Part shown: positions 55,447-63,393 of the stretch, piece after piece
How positions within the stretch are numbered: the stretch's first letter is position 1
Layout of the letters: every line of letters begins with the position of its first letter
NCBI GenBank assembly: GCA_002482525.1
Contig: DLGC01000004.1
Location: 1-64,000 of the forward strand
DNA from: Propionibacteriaceae bacterium UBA7704
GTDB taxonomy: Bacteria > Actinomycetota > Actinomycetes > Propionibacteriales > Propionibacteriaceae
Reading direction: 5' to 3'
DNA: 64,000 nucleotides
The notes under the pieces: generated by a model
The model's database searches: none
Seen by the model: the letters and a program-made list of their open reading frames with translations, nothing else
What the model was told of the DNA's origin: nothing
Position numbers and translations under genes: made by a program

Positions 55447-57144
55447 TCAGATCGTCGCCGCCTGGGTGGGGCGGGTGAGGGTGCCGTCGGTGGCATGTTC
55501 GGCGACGAAGGCGGCGCTGCGCGCCGACAGCGCCATGATCGTGAGCGCCGGCCCGACCGTGCTCCCGCTGACGAAGGACGCCGCGTCGGGCACGAACACG
55601 TTCGGGGCGTCCCAGAGCTGATTGACCCCATTGACCACCGACATTGCTGGATCGTTGCCCATCCGCGCGCCACCGGTCTCGTGGATGGCGGCACCGAGCA
55701 CGATCGACAGTTTGATGCCTTGCTTGAAGATCGCTCGCTGCAGCGGGTTGAAATCGGGCCACACCTTGGGCGATTCCAGTCCTGCGGCCGAGCCGATGAA
55801 GTTGACCCGCAAGCCGGCTTCGTCGGCCATCTCGCGCAGCACCCCCATCGTGCGCTGCAACAGCTTGCGGTCGTTCTCGCCCATCGACAGGTCAATGAAC
55901 GGTAGCGGCAGGCCCCACTTGTCCTTGCGGGAACTGAGCCGGACGTGATTGTCGAAGCGAGCCAGCATCTCGCCGGAGCCGCCGAGGCCGAATGCGGCAC
56001 CATGGCCGTCCGGGACCGGGAAGCGGCCACCCAGACCCTGGAAGGAGATGCCCCGTTTGAAGCCGGCATCCTGCTCGGTGTCGAGGTTCTCGTAGCGCGG
56101 AATCAGAATGCCGCCTGGTACGCCGTAGAAGGGGTCTGCGGGCACATTGTCGGCCGGATCCCACACCCCGGGGAACCTCGGCGCGTCGAAGAAGCCGACG
56201 CTGATCGTCTGGTCCATGAAGTAGTGCCCCAGGATGCCCGAGGAGTTACCCAGGCCGTTCGGGTGGCGGCTCGAGCCGGAGTTCAGCAGCAGTCGGATCG
56301 ACTCGATAGTTGAGGCGCACACCACCACCGCATCGGCGAAGACGCGGTGCTCGCGCCGGGTGTTGCGATCAACGAAGATCGCTCCGGTTGCCAGGCCGGT
56401 GGTGTCATCGGTGGTGATGTGCACCACTTCGGCCTCGGTGCGGATGGTGAGCCGACCGGTTTGCTTGGCATCGGCGATCCCTGGGGGCACTCGGTCAAGG
56501 AAGGGGGCCTGGACCCGCCAGGAGATCACCTTTCGCTCAGGCCAGCGTCCCTCGATCTTCTCTTTGAAGTCACGCTCGACTCTGGTGAGGAAGCCCGGAC
56601 CGCGGTAGCTGCCATCTGGCGGATGCACCAGGCCATCGGCGTCGCCGTAGACGCCCACCGATGTCTCGACCCGCTCGTACCACGGCTCCAGGTCGGCGTA
56701 GCTGATCGGCCAGTCCGAGCCGTAGCCGTCCAAGCTGGCGGCGTGGAAGTCGACATCCGACATCCGCTGCAGCACTCGCCCGTAGCTGTGCATCCGTCCA
56801 CCGAGGAGCTTGCTGCGCACCCACAGATAGGGGTGGTTCAGCGGGTGGGTGTAGGGGTCCTCGAAGTCGTTGACCAGGAACCGGCTCGAGGCCGGGCTGA
56901 AGTACGGTCGGCACGCCTGCCGGAACTGTCCGGACGCCATCGCCTTCGCGCGGGGCACGAGATCCATGCCCATCACTGCCGGCTTCTTGTGCACCGGCGG
57001 GATGAAGTCCTCCTCACGAACCTCACGGCCCGCGTCGAGCAGCAGCACCTCCAAACCGCGCTCGGTAAGTTCCTTGACCGCGGTGCTGCCGCCGGGACCG
57101 GATCCGATCACGATCGCATCGAATCTGCGCTCCACATTAGCCAT
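55447..57144 (-). CDS. GMC-family FAD oxidoreductase, probable sugar/glycoside 3-oxidase
   Basis: 565 aa. The N-terminal FAD site is IVIGSGPGGSTAVKELTERG; RSKLLGGRMHSYGRVLQRMS and VVVCASTIESIRLLLNSGS are further GMC FAD contacts. The catalytic His is in IHETGGARMG (near 480). The second position, normally Asn or His in xNPxxT, reads VGPALT. It most resembles actinobacterial GMC enzymes acting on glucosides and inositols; because the two genes upstream encode C-glycoside-deglycosidase-like subunits, oxidation of a glycoside C3 hydroxyl (CarA-like) is the best guess. Last gene of the minus-strand operon, 18 nt after the small subunit. Confidence 0.88.
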   Translation of the reverse strand: MANVERRFDAIVIGSGPGGSTAVKELTERGLEVLLLDAGREVREEDFIPPVHKKPAVMGMDLVPRAKAMASGQFRQACRPYFSPASSRFLVNDFEDPYTHPLNHPYLWVRSKLLGGRMHSYGRVLQRMSDVDFHAASLDGYGSDWPISYADLEPWYERVETSVGVYGDADGLVHPPDGSYRGPGFLTRVERDFKEKIEGRWPERKVISWRVQAPFLDRVPPGIADAKQTGRLTIRTEAEVVHITTDDTTGLATGAIFVDRNTRREHRVFADAVVVCASTIESIRLLLNSGSSRHPNGLGNSSGILGHYFMDQTISVGFFDAPRFPGVWDPADNVPADPFYGVPGGILIPRYENLDTEQDAGFKRGISFQGLGGRFPVPDGHGAAFGLGGSGEMLARFDNHVRLSSRKDKWGLPLPFIDLSMGENDRKLLQRTMGVLREMADEAGLRVNFIGSAAGLESPKVWPDFNPLQRAIFKQGIKLSIVLGAAIHETGGARMGNDPAMSVVNGVNQLWDAPNVFVPDAASFVSGSTVGPALTIMALSARSAAFVAEHATDGTLTRPTQAATI

Positions 57145-57162
57145 GGCTCCTCCTCGAACCGC

Positions 57163-57549
57163 TTAGATGGTGATGGTCCGAGTGCGTTCGCCGCCGAACG
57201 GCACTGGGATGTAGGCCACCCGGATCTTCAGCCGCAGGGTGACGTCGTGGTCGCCGGTCGGCAGCCCCCCGTTGAGCCAGCGGACGGTCAGTGGGGTGCC
57301 GTACTCCCACCGGTAGCTGGTGACGGTGGTGGCCTCGTCGAGAGTGAACCAGTCGGTGCCGTTCGGCGAGATGCGGAGCTCTGCTGGTGCGACATCGCAG
57401 CCGTCGACGACGACTTCGACGGCGTGCACCATCGACAGCGGGATGCCGCGGTAGTAGGTGATCAGAGTCGCCAACTGAAAAGCAGTGGAGCCATTCTCAG
57501 TGGTGACATTGCGGGCGGAGTTCTCGGTGAAGACGTAACTGTCGAACAC
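57163..57549 (-). CDS. C-glycoside deglycosidase beta-subunit-like protein (DUF6379)
   Basis: 128 aa from GTG 57549; CGGGAAG in the end of the preceding gene serves as ribosome site. All-beta protein beginning FDSYVFTENSARNV, with FQLATLITYYRGIPLSMVHAVEVVVDG and TVRWLNGGLPTGDHDVTLRL, the pattern of DUF6379/CarB-DgpB, the small subunit that contacts the aglycone in C-glycoside deglycosidases. It directly follows the TIM-barrel subunit gene (4-nt gap), the normal pairing. Alone it has no catalytic residues. Confidence 0.8.
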   Translation of the reverse strand: MFDSYVFTENSARNVTTENGSTAFQLATLITYYRGIPLSMVHAVEVVVDGCDVAPAELRISPNGTDWFTLDEATTVTSYRWEYGTPLTVRWLNGGLPTGDHDVTLRLKIRVAYIPVPFGGERTRTITI

Positions 57550-57553
57550 GGCG

Positions 57554-58570
57554 TCACTTCCCGTCGTTGAGGTGAGCGGCGAGCATGGCCTGGTGGGCGC
57601 GAACCTGGCCGACATCGTCGACCGGTGCATCGATCGGGGCGAAGCGGTTGCCTTCGTACTCGCTGGCGATGTAGCCGTCATAGCCCACGTGGTTCAGGCG
57701 GGTGAGAATCGCCGGGGTGTCGATGGAGTACTCGGTGCCGTCGGGCAGCATTTCGTAGAACTTGCCGTGGATGTGGCGGAGGTAGTCGATGTGCTCGTCC
57801 AGAACGCTGAGTGCAGTGTTCTCGTACCCAGTCGAGAAGAAGGCGTACTCCGGGTCCACCGGAGCACGGAACAGGCTGGTGAGTTCTGGCGGGAAGCTCA
57901 TTCCGTGGTCGCTGCCGTCGGCGAAGATCCGCAAGGTGTCGCCATTGGCGGCGTACAACTCGTCGATCTTCTCAGCGACGGCTGCGGTGAGCCCGATGCT
58001 GCGGAAGTAGTTGGTTGAAACCCGCGGATGCCGCTGGCAGAAGATGCCCAGGTCGATGACCAAGCCGAGGTACTCGGACTGAGCCTTGGTCATCATCTCG
58101 ATCCAGCGCTGGGTCAAGGTGCCCTGGAAGCTCATGCCGGCGTGGATCTCCAGCGCCATCGTCACTCCGATGCTCTCCGCATACGGAAGTGTGGCCAGGG
58201 TCACCTCCGGTGAGGTGTCCGAGACCAGCCGGACCAGGCTGAAACCCAGTCGTTTGCTGACATCGAGATCGCGCTTGAGTAGTTCCACTTGTTCGGGGAG
58301 GCGCAAGGTGCGATTGCGGTACAGCGTGGAGTTGATGAAGATGTCGTTGCAGACCGGCACCAGGCCGGACGCATCCAACCCGCGCCGCCAGGCGCTGATG
58401 GTCTCCTCGCTGGGGAACGGCGTGCCGGGGATCATCTGATCACTGATCAGTTCCACCCCTTGGGCGCCGGTGTCGGCAATGAACGACAACACGCCGGCAA
58501 GGTCGAGACGGCCTCGGGCGTAGGAATCCTGCAGGCTGTAGCAACTCACCGCGGTCTTGATCTGGCTCAT
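57554..58570 (-). CDS. C-glycoside deglycosidase alpha-subunit-like TIM barrel
   Basis: 338 aa, xylose-isomerase-like TIM barrel of the sugar phosphate isomerase/epimerase family. Probable metal ligands: Glu141 (LEIHAG), Asp173 (LVIDLG), His268 (HIHGKFYE) and Glu304 (ASEYEG); His143 beside Glu141 is a candidate general base. In CarC/DgpC relatives this subunit cleaves the C1-aglycone bond of 3-oxo-glycosides by beta-elimination, with a DUF6379 partner. The partner gene lies directly downstream, which argues for that activity over simple isomerase. ATG 58570 has a weak purine-rich ribosome site; it is 15 nt from the ROK kinase gene. Confidence 0.83.
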   Translation of the reverse strand: MSQIKTAVSCYSLQDSYARGRLDLAGVLSFIADTGAQGVELISDQMIPGTPFPSEETISAWRRGLDASGLVPVCNDIFINSTLYRNRTLRLPEQVELLKRDLDVSKRLGFSLVRLVSDTSPEVTLATLPYAESIGVTMALEIHAGMSFQGTLTQRWIEMMTKAQSEYLGLVIDLGIFCQRHPRVSTNYFRSIGLTAAVAEKIDELYAANGDTLRIFADGSDHGMSFPPELTSLFRAPVDPEYAFFSTGYENTALSVLDEHIDYLRHIHGKFYEMLPDGTEYSIDTPAILTRLNHVGYDGYIASEYEGNRFAPIDAPVDDVGQVRAHQAMLAAHLNDGK

Positions 58571-58585
58571 GACAGGTCTTCTTCC

Positions 58586-59548
58586 TCAGGCCGGAACAAT
58601 GTCGGCGGCGGGAGTGCGTGCGGAGTCGGCGGCACCGATGATGCCCGCGTCGTTGCCGAGCTTCGCGGTCAGGATCTGAAGCTCGCCGCGATGGCCGCGT
58701 CCTGACAGGTTCTTCACGAAGTACTCGCGAGCCGTGGGCAGGATGAGGTCACCGGCGACGCCGGTGATGCCCCCACCAATGACGACCAGCTCGGGATCGG
58801 TGACCGCTGCCAAGGTTGCGATACCCAGGCCGAGGTAGCGTCCGAACTGGTGCAGCAAGCCCAATGCTGCTTGGTCGCCGAGCCGAGCCGCCGCAGTGAC
58901 GTGGGCTCCGGTGAGTGGCTTGCCACCGGCCTGGTCCAGCATGGGCTTGGCCGCGGTAGCAAACTCGCGGGCGAAGCGCTGTGCGTCCCGGGCCAGTGCG
59001 GTACCGGAGGCGTAGGCCTCCCAGCAGCCGCGTTGTCCGCAGCCGCAAGCCTCGCCGTCGGGTACGACCTTCACATGGCCGAGTTCGGCACCGGCGCCGA
59101 AGGCACCGCGAACGAGGTCACCGCCGGTGATGATCGCTCCGCCCAAGCCAGTGCCGAGCGTCAGCATGACCACGTCGGCTTTGCCCTGGCCGTTGCCGAA
59201 CCGGTATTCGGCCCAGGCGGCGGCGTTCGCGTCGTTCTCGATGATGACCGGGTGCCCGATCAAGCGTTCGAGCCGATCTGCCAAGGGATGGTTGCGCCAA
59301 GCGATGTTCGGCGCAAACAGCATTTCGCGTCGGTTGGCGCTGACGAAGCCAGCTGCAGCAATACCGATGCCGACCACGTCGTGGGTTTGCATGAGTTCGG
59401 TCACCACGTCGGCGACATCGGTCTCGATCTGAGCAGGATCGGTCGGGTCGGTGGCGCGTCGGGCATTGGCCACGATGGTGCCCGTGCTGGTGACCACTCC
59501 GGCCACGATGTTGGTGCCACCGATGTCGACGCCGATAGTGAGGCTCAC
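58586..59548 (-). CDS. ROK-family sugar kinase (glucokinase-like)
   Basis: 320 aa from GTG 59548, with GGAGG in the end of the upstream gene. ATP site IGVDIGGTNI, catalytic Asp in IIENDANAAAWAEY, LTLGTGLGGAIITGG, and the ROK zinc motif CGCGQRGCWEAYASG. It phosphorylates a hexose, most likely glucose or the sugar released by the neighbouring enzymes. It starts 1 nt after the isomerase stop, so it is coupled, and is the second gene of the operon. Confidence 0.92.
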   Translation of the reverse strand: MSLTIGVDIGGTNIVAGVVTSTGTIVANARRATDPTDPAQIETDVADVVTELMQTHDVVGIGIAAAGFVSANRREMLFAPNIAWRNHPLADRLERLIGHPVIIENDANAAAWAEYRFGNGQGKADVVMLTLGTGLGGAIITGGDLVRGAFGAGAELGHVKVVPDGEACGCGQRGCWEAYASGTALARDAQRFAREFATAAKPMLDQAGGKPLTGAHVTAAARLGDQAALGLLHQFGRYLGLGIATLAAVTDPELVVIGGGITGVAGDLILPTAREYFVKNLSGRGHRGELQILTAKLGNDAGIIGAADSARTPAADIVPA

Positions 59549-59549
59549 C

Positions 59550-60575
59550 TCAGGCCTCCATTCCGGGCTGCGCGGTCTGGCTGAAGGCGGCGTCGAAGGA
59601 CGTGGTCGGCGGATCGAAGAGGTTGGCGCGGACATAGTCGAGCGCCTGCTTGGCACCCCGAAGCCGATCCATGCCGGCGTCCTCCCATTCGATCGAGATC
59701 GGACCGGCGTAGCCGATCGCGTTGAGAGTGCGGAAGCAGCGTTCCCAGGGCACATCGCCGTTGCCGGTGGACACGAAGGTCCAGCCCCGTCGCGGGTCTC
59801 CCCAGGGAAGATGGCTGGACATTCGGCCGTTGCGGCCGTTGCCGGTGGCCAGCTTCGTGTCCTTGCAGTCCACGTGATAGATCTGATCGGCGAAGTCGAC
59901 AAGGAACCCGGCCGGGTCGATCTCCTGCCACATCATGTGGGAGGGGTCCCAGTTCAGGCCGAACGCCGCTCGGTGGTTGATCGCCTCCAGGGTGAGCTTG
60001 GTGGTCCAGTAGTCGTAGGCGATCTCGGAGGGATGCACTTCGTGGGCGAACCTCACGCCTTCGGCGTCGAACACATCCAGGATGGGGTTCCACCGGTTTG
60101 CGAAGTCGGTGTACCCCTCATCAATGACGCTGTCGGGCACTGGTGGGAACATCGCCACGTACTGCCAGATCTTCGAGCCGGTGAAGCCCACCACGGTGTC
60201 GACGCCGAGCTTGCGGGCAGCGATGGCGGTCAGCTTCATCTCTTCGGCCGCGCGTTGCCGCACACCTTCGGCTTCACCGTCGCCCCAGACCTGGTCGGAG
60301 ACCATGTCGCGGTGCCGGAAGTCGATCGGGTCGTCGCAGACCGCCTGACCTTTGAGGTGGTTGCTGATCGCCCACACCCCGAGTCCGTAGCGCTCTAGGG
60401 TGGCCTTCTTTTCGGCCACGTAGGTGTAGTCCGCTGCAGCGCGGTAGACGTCGAGATGGTCACCCCAACAGGCGATCTCCAATCCGTCGTAGCCCCACTG
60501 TGAGGCGTATTTGCATACCTGCTCAAATGGCAGGTCGGCCCACTGGCCGGTGAATAACGTGACCGGACGGGTCAT
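59550..60575 (-). CDS. Sugar phosphate isomerase/epimerase family protein
   Basis: 341 aa TIM barrel. It starts MTRPVTLFTGQWADLPFEQVC and has probable metal ligands in HEVHPSEIAYD (Glu), NWDPSHMMWQ (Asp/His), YHVDCKDTK (His/Asp) and IEWEDAG (Glu). It belongs to the IolE/IolH-like branch that often accompanies Gfo/Idh dehydrogenases and acts on keto-sugars or inositol derivatives. First gene of the minus-strand operon, 94 nt downstream of a 24-bp operator-like site shared with the divergent dehydrogenase gene. Confidence 0.88.
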   Translation of the reverse strand: MTRPVTLFTGQWADLPFEQVCKYASQWGYDGLEIACWGDHLDVYRAAADYTYVAEKKATLERYGLGVWAISNHLKGQAVCDDPIDFRHRDMVSDQVWGDGEAEGVRQRAAEEMKLTAIAARKLGVDTVVGFTGSKIWQYVAMFPPVPDSVIDEGYTDFANRWNPILDVFDAEGVRFAHEVHPSEIAYDYWTTKLTLEAINHRAAFGLNWDPSHMMWQEIDPAGFLVDFADQIYHVDCKDTKLATGNGRNGRMSSHLPWGDPRRGWTFVSTGNGDVPWERCFRTLNAIGYAGPISIEWEDAGMDRLRGAKQALDYVRANLFDPPTTSFDAAFSQTAQPGMEA

Positions 60576-60668
60576 CGCAGATCCTCCACACTCGTCTCGT
60601 CCTCGAGACGTCCAGGCCCGCCGACCGACGTGATCCGTTACGGGCGCAACATGGCAAGTACGCATGTA

Positions 60669-60692
60669 CTTATGCACACAATATGCACAAGT
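60669..60692 (-). promoter_or_regulatory. Operator-like 24-bp site upstream of the isomerase operon
   Basis: Contains TATGCACA-CAA-TATGCACA, a direct repeat one helical turn apart, within a 24-bp stretch that equals the site at 62031-62054 at 22 of 24 positions. Both read in the same direction relative to their downstream gene and end in TAAG that begins a -10-like hexamer (minus-strand TAAGTA at 60672-60667). Probable binding site of the ROK regulator encoded next to it. Confidence 0.75.
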
Positions 60693-60714
60693 GGTGGTGG
60701 AGGCAACACTTCGC

Positions 60715-62010
60715 CTAGAACTGGCTCTCTCTGGTGTGAAGCTGGTCGACGCGATCGGGTGCACCCAGTGGTCCCCAGGCTGACAGGAACGTCTGGGAGA
60801 AGAGGGCGTCGCGCACCATGGTCAAGGCTCCGAGGACCTCCTCGAAGTGATCGGACCGGCCTTGGCGCAGTTCGAGCTGGCGGACCGACGCGGAGAGTGC
60901 GACGGCATACAGAGTCCGGCTCATGGCACCGTGAAAGAGCTGGCTCGACGCCAGCGCGTTGCCGCCGATCACGACTCGGCGCGGGTTGAACCAGGTGACG
61001 ATGGCGGCCAGCACTCTGCCCAAGGCATCGGCGGCGCGCAGTACGATCTCCGCCGCAGGAATATCCCCGGATTCCGCAGCGTCGACGATGGCGTCGAGAT
61101 CGACTTCTGCTTGGTCCTTCGCTGCGAGGACGGTTGGACGCCCCTGGGCGATCGCCTTGTGGGCGTCCGCTTCGACGGCCCATGCGCCAGCGAAAGCGTC
61201 GAGGCAGCCGAGGCGTCCGCACATGCAGATGCGTTCGGAATCGGGCTGGACCACGATGTGATTGGTCTCCCCAGCAATCCAGTCCGCACCTCGGTGGACT
61301 TTGCCGTCGGAGACAATTCCGCTGCCGACGCCCAGTTCCATCCTGATGGCGATGAGGTCATCAGGGGCACCCGGCTCCGCGGCTGCCCCCAGTGCCATGA
61401 GGTTGGACAGCGACTCCACCCACACCGGGGTGTTGAGGCGGCGCACGAACCACCGACGGACGTCGAAATCCCGGGGCCAGCGCTGTCCGGCAACGGTCGG
61501 CGTCACGGGATCAGCGCTGCGTCCGGTGAAGAAGTCGACCGGAGCCAGCATCCCGATTCCCACACCCCACAAGGGCAGGGGCTCGTCGGCGAGCAGTGCC
61601 TCCATCTCTTGGGCCATGCGCTCGCAGGTCTCCTCAGGGCCTGAATAGGGCCAGTCCACGATGTGATCGGCAATGGGCTTGAGGCGTAGATCGGCGAGGA
61701 CGACGCGCAGTTGGTTCGCTCCGATGATGCCGACGAGCAGGCGGGCGGCATCGGGGTTGACCTCCCAGACTTCTGCGGCTCTGCCGCCTCGCGACCGCAG
61801 CTCGCCGGACGGCTGGATCAGGCCGAGTGTTTCGGCGGCTTGAATGCGCAGGGTGATGACGTTGCGGCCAAGGCCGGCGGCGTCGGCGAGCTCGGGGCGG
61901 GTCTGGGCCTCGCCGGAGCGGATCAAACGGAGCACCTCGGAGACCTGCGCCCAAGGTTCCTGCGGGGAGATCGGGGGCACCTGTGCCTGCCTTCTGAGTT
62001 GGTGATCCAT
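60715..62010 (-). CDS. ROK-family transcriptional repressor (NagC/XylR type)
   Basis: 431 aa from ATG 62010 (upstream ATGs at 62028 and 62040 are possible, but the latter lies inside the operator). N-terminal winged helix ~20-80 (VLRLIRSGEAQTRPELADAAGLGRNV), then a ROK domain with the zinc motif CMCGRLGCLDAF. The kinase Asp of the ENDAN motif is missing (VESLSNLMALG), so it binds but should not phosphorylate sugar. It lies between the two transcription units that carry matching 24-bp sites, one 140 nt past its stop and one at its own start, so it probably represses both and itself until a sugar ligand binds. Confidence 0.9.
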   Translation of the reverse strand: MDHQLRRQAQVPPISPQEPWAQVSEVLRLIRSGEAQTRPELADAAGLGRNVITLRIQAAETLGLIQPSGELRSRGGRAAEVWEVNPDAARLLVGIIGANQLRVVLADLRLKPIADHIVDWPYSGPEETCERMAQEMEALLADEPLPLWGVGIGMLAPVDFFTGRSADPVTPTVAGQRWPRDFDVRRWFVRRLNTPVWVESLSNLMALGAAAEPGAPDDLIAIRMELGVGSGIVSDGKVHRGADWIAGETNHIVVQPDSERICMCGRLGCLDAFAGAWAVEADAHKAIAQGRPTVLAAKDQAEVDLDAIVDAAESGDIPAAEIVLRAADALGRVLAAIVTWFNPRRVVIGGNALASSQLFHGAMSRTLYAVALSASVRQLELRQGRSDHFEEVLGALTMVRDALFSQTFLSAWGPLGAPDRVDQLHTRESQF

Positions 62011-62027
62011 GTGATCATAGCGAGGCA

Positions 62028-62056
62028 TTGACTTGCGCATGTTGTGTGCATAAGAT
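62028..62056 (+). promoter_or_regulatory. Promoter of the Gfo/Idh gene covered by a 24-bp operator
   Basis: TTGACT (62028-62033), 17 nt, TAAGAT (62051-62056). The 24-bp operator (62031-62054) spans almost the whole promoter and also overlaps upstream ATGs of the divergent ROK gene. Extra symmetry: TGCGCAT (62034-62040) and ATGCGCA (62055-62061) form a perfect inverted repeat around it. 45 nt of leader precede ATG 62108. Confidence 0.78.
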
Positions 62057-62107
62057 GCGCAGAGTTCTGATTCTACGAATCGTAAGACTGGCCCTGGAAG
62101 GACTTCA

Positions 62108-63226
62108 ATGACGAAACTTCGTATCGGAATCATCGGCTTAGGTTTTATAGGAACCCAGAAGCACCTCGTGGGCCTGTCCCAGCATCTCGACAAGTGCGAG
62201 ATCGTCGGGTTCTGCGACTTGGACGTGCAACGGGCTCAAGAAGCCAAGGACAGCCATGGTTCTGCCGACTCCTACGTGACGACCGACTACCGCGAACTGC
62301 TCGCAGATCCGTCGATCGACGTGATCCACGTGTGCACCTGGAACGTCACTCACTGCGAGATCACCTGTGCCGCCCTCGAAGCCGGCAAGCATGTGCTGGT
62401 TGAGAAGCCGATGGCCGTCACCGGCGCCGAGGCGCGCCAAATGGTGGAGACCGCCGAACGCACCGGCAAGAAGCTGTCGGTCGGCTTCCAGTACCGCTTC
62501 CGCAAGGAATCGCAGTTCCTGCGCAAGGCCGTCGATGAGGGCCGGCTCGGCGAGATCTACGCAGCCAAAGCCCACGCCGTCCGCCGCAAGGGCGTGCCGA
62601 TCTGGGGCGTCTTCACCGACAAGTCCAAGCAGGGCGGCGGTCCGCTGATCGACCTGGGTGGACACGCCATCGACCTGGCACTGTGGTACATGGATAACTA
62701 CGACGTCGAGTCGGTCACCGGAGTCGTCAACTTCAAGCTCGGCGACAAGCCGGAGGGCAACATGGTCGGTCCTTGGGACCCGGCGACGTACAGCGTGGAG
62801 GACTCCGCGTTCGGGTTCGTCAAGTTCACCAACGGCGCATCGTTGTTCGTTGAGGCCGCCTGGGCGCTGAACGTTCAGGACTCACGCGAGGGATGCGTCA
62901 CGCTCTGCGGCACCGACGGCGGTGCCGACACGGTTCAGGCCAAGACCGGAGCCGACCTGGTCGTCACCCTCAACAACGTTCAGGGCGGCGATTTGGTCAA
63001 GACCCAGCCTGAGGTCGGTGCTGCCTACTTCGGAGCCGGCGGCGGTGCGATGAACGGCTTCGCCTACATGGGCGGCCTGGAGGCGGAATCCTGGCTCGAC
63101 GCGATCGCCAACGACACCGAGCCCTACGTGAAGGCCGAGCAGGCCTGCGTGGTGACCGAGATCCTCGACGCGATCTACACCTCAGCGCGGACCGGTCAGC
63201 CGGTCGTGTTCACCCCCAACAACTGA
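62108..63226 (+). CDS. Gfo/Idh/MocA-family sugar dehydrogenase
   Basis: 372 aa. Rossmann start RIGIIGLGFIG, the NAD(P)-domain signature HVLVEKPMAV with catalytic Lys, and GGHAIDLALWYM in the C-terminal substrate domain with the catalytic His/Asp pair. ATG 62108 follows GGAAGGAC. Members oxidise sugars or inositols at C2/C3, or reduce keto-sugars; DgpA of gut puerarin degraders is of this family and makes the 3-oxo-glycoside. Here it could perform that step or reduce the keto-sugar released by the deglycosidase. Cytosolic. Promoter/operator directly upstream; the transporter gene follows after a hairpin-rich gap. Confidence 0.9.
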   Translation: MTKLRIGIIGLGFIGTQKHLVGLSQHLDKCEIVGFCDLDVQRAQEAKDSHGSADSYVTTDYRELLADPSIDVIHVCTWNVTHCEITCAALEAGKHVLVEKPMAVTGAEARQMVETAERTGKKLSVGFQYRFRKESQFLRKAVDEGRLGEIYAAKAHAVRRKGVPIWGVFTDKSKQGGGPLIDLGGHAIDLALWYMDNYDVESVTGVVNFKLGDKPEGNMVGPWDPATYSVEDSAFGFVKFTNGASLFVEAAWALNVQDSREGCVTLCGTDGGADTVQAKTGADLVVTLNNVQGGDLVKTQPEVGAAYFGAGGGAMNGFAYMGGLEAESWLDAIANDTEPYVKAEQACVVTEILDAIYTSARTGQPVVFTPNN

Positions 63227-63231
63227 AAATA

Positions 63232-63252
63232 GTCGGAGCGGAAAGCTCCGAC
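63232..63252 (+). terminator. Hairpin 1 after the Gfo/Idh gene
   Basis: GTCGGAGC-GGAAA-GCTCCGAC, perfect 8-bp stem with a GNRA-like loop, 5 nt after the stop codon. The first of several stems in a row. Confidence 0.6.
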
Positions 63253-63275
63253 GGCCCTGAGGCTGCCTTCGGGCA

Positions 63276-63312
63276 CCCACCTGCGTCCTGGTGGAGACAG
63301 GACGCAGGTGGG
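63276..63312 (+). terminator. Hairpin 2, 15-bp stem
   Basis: CCCACCTGCGTCCTG (63276-63290) and CAGGACGCAGGTGGG (63298-63312) are perfectly complementary with a 7-nt loop; TGAGGC/GCCTCA further out can extend the structure. Very stable; terminator or mRNA-processing/stability element. Confidence 0.65.
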
Positions 63313-63324
63313 GCCTCAAACGGT

Positions 63325-63375
63325 ACCGGCGCCGCCGGTGCCGGCTGGCAAAGCCAGCAAACACAGTGTTGTGTT
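63325..63375 (+). repeat. Three more small hairpins before the transporter gene
   Basis: ACCGGC-GCC-GCCGGT (63325-63339), GCTGGC-AAA-GCCAGC (63344-63358) and AACACA-GTGT-TGTGTT (63360-63375). The last one ends 18 nt before the transporter ATG. With hairpins 1 and 2 they make the 167-nt gap almost wholly structured. Confidence 0.6.
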
Positions 63376-63393
63376 AGTGAAAAGGAATTGGAA

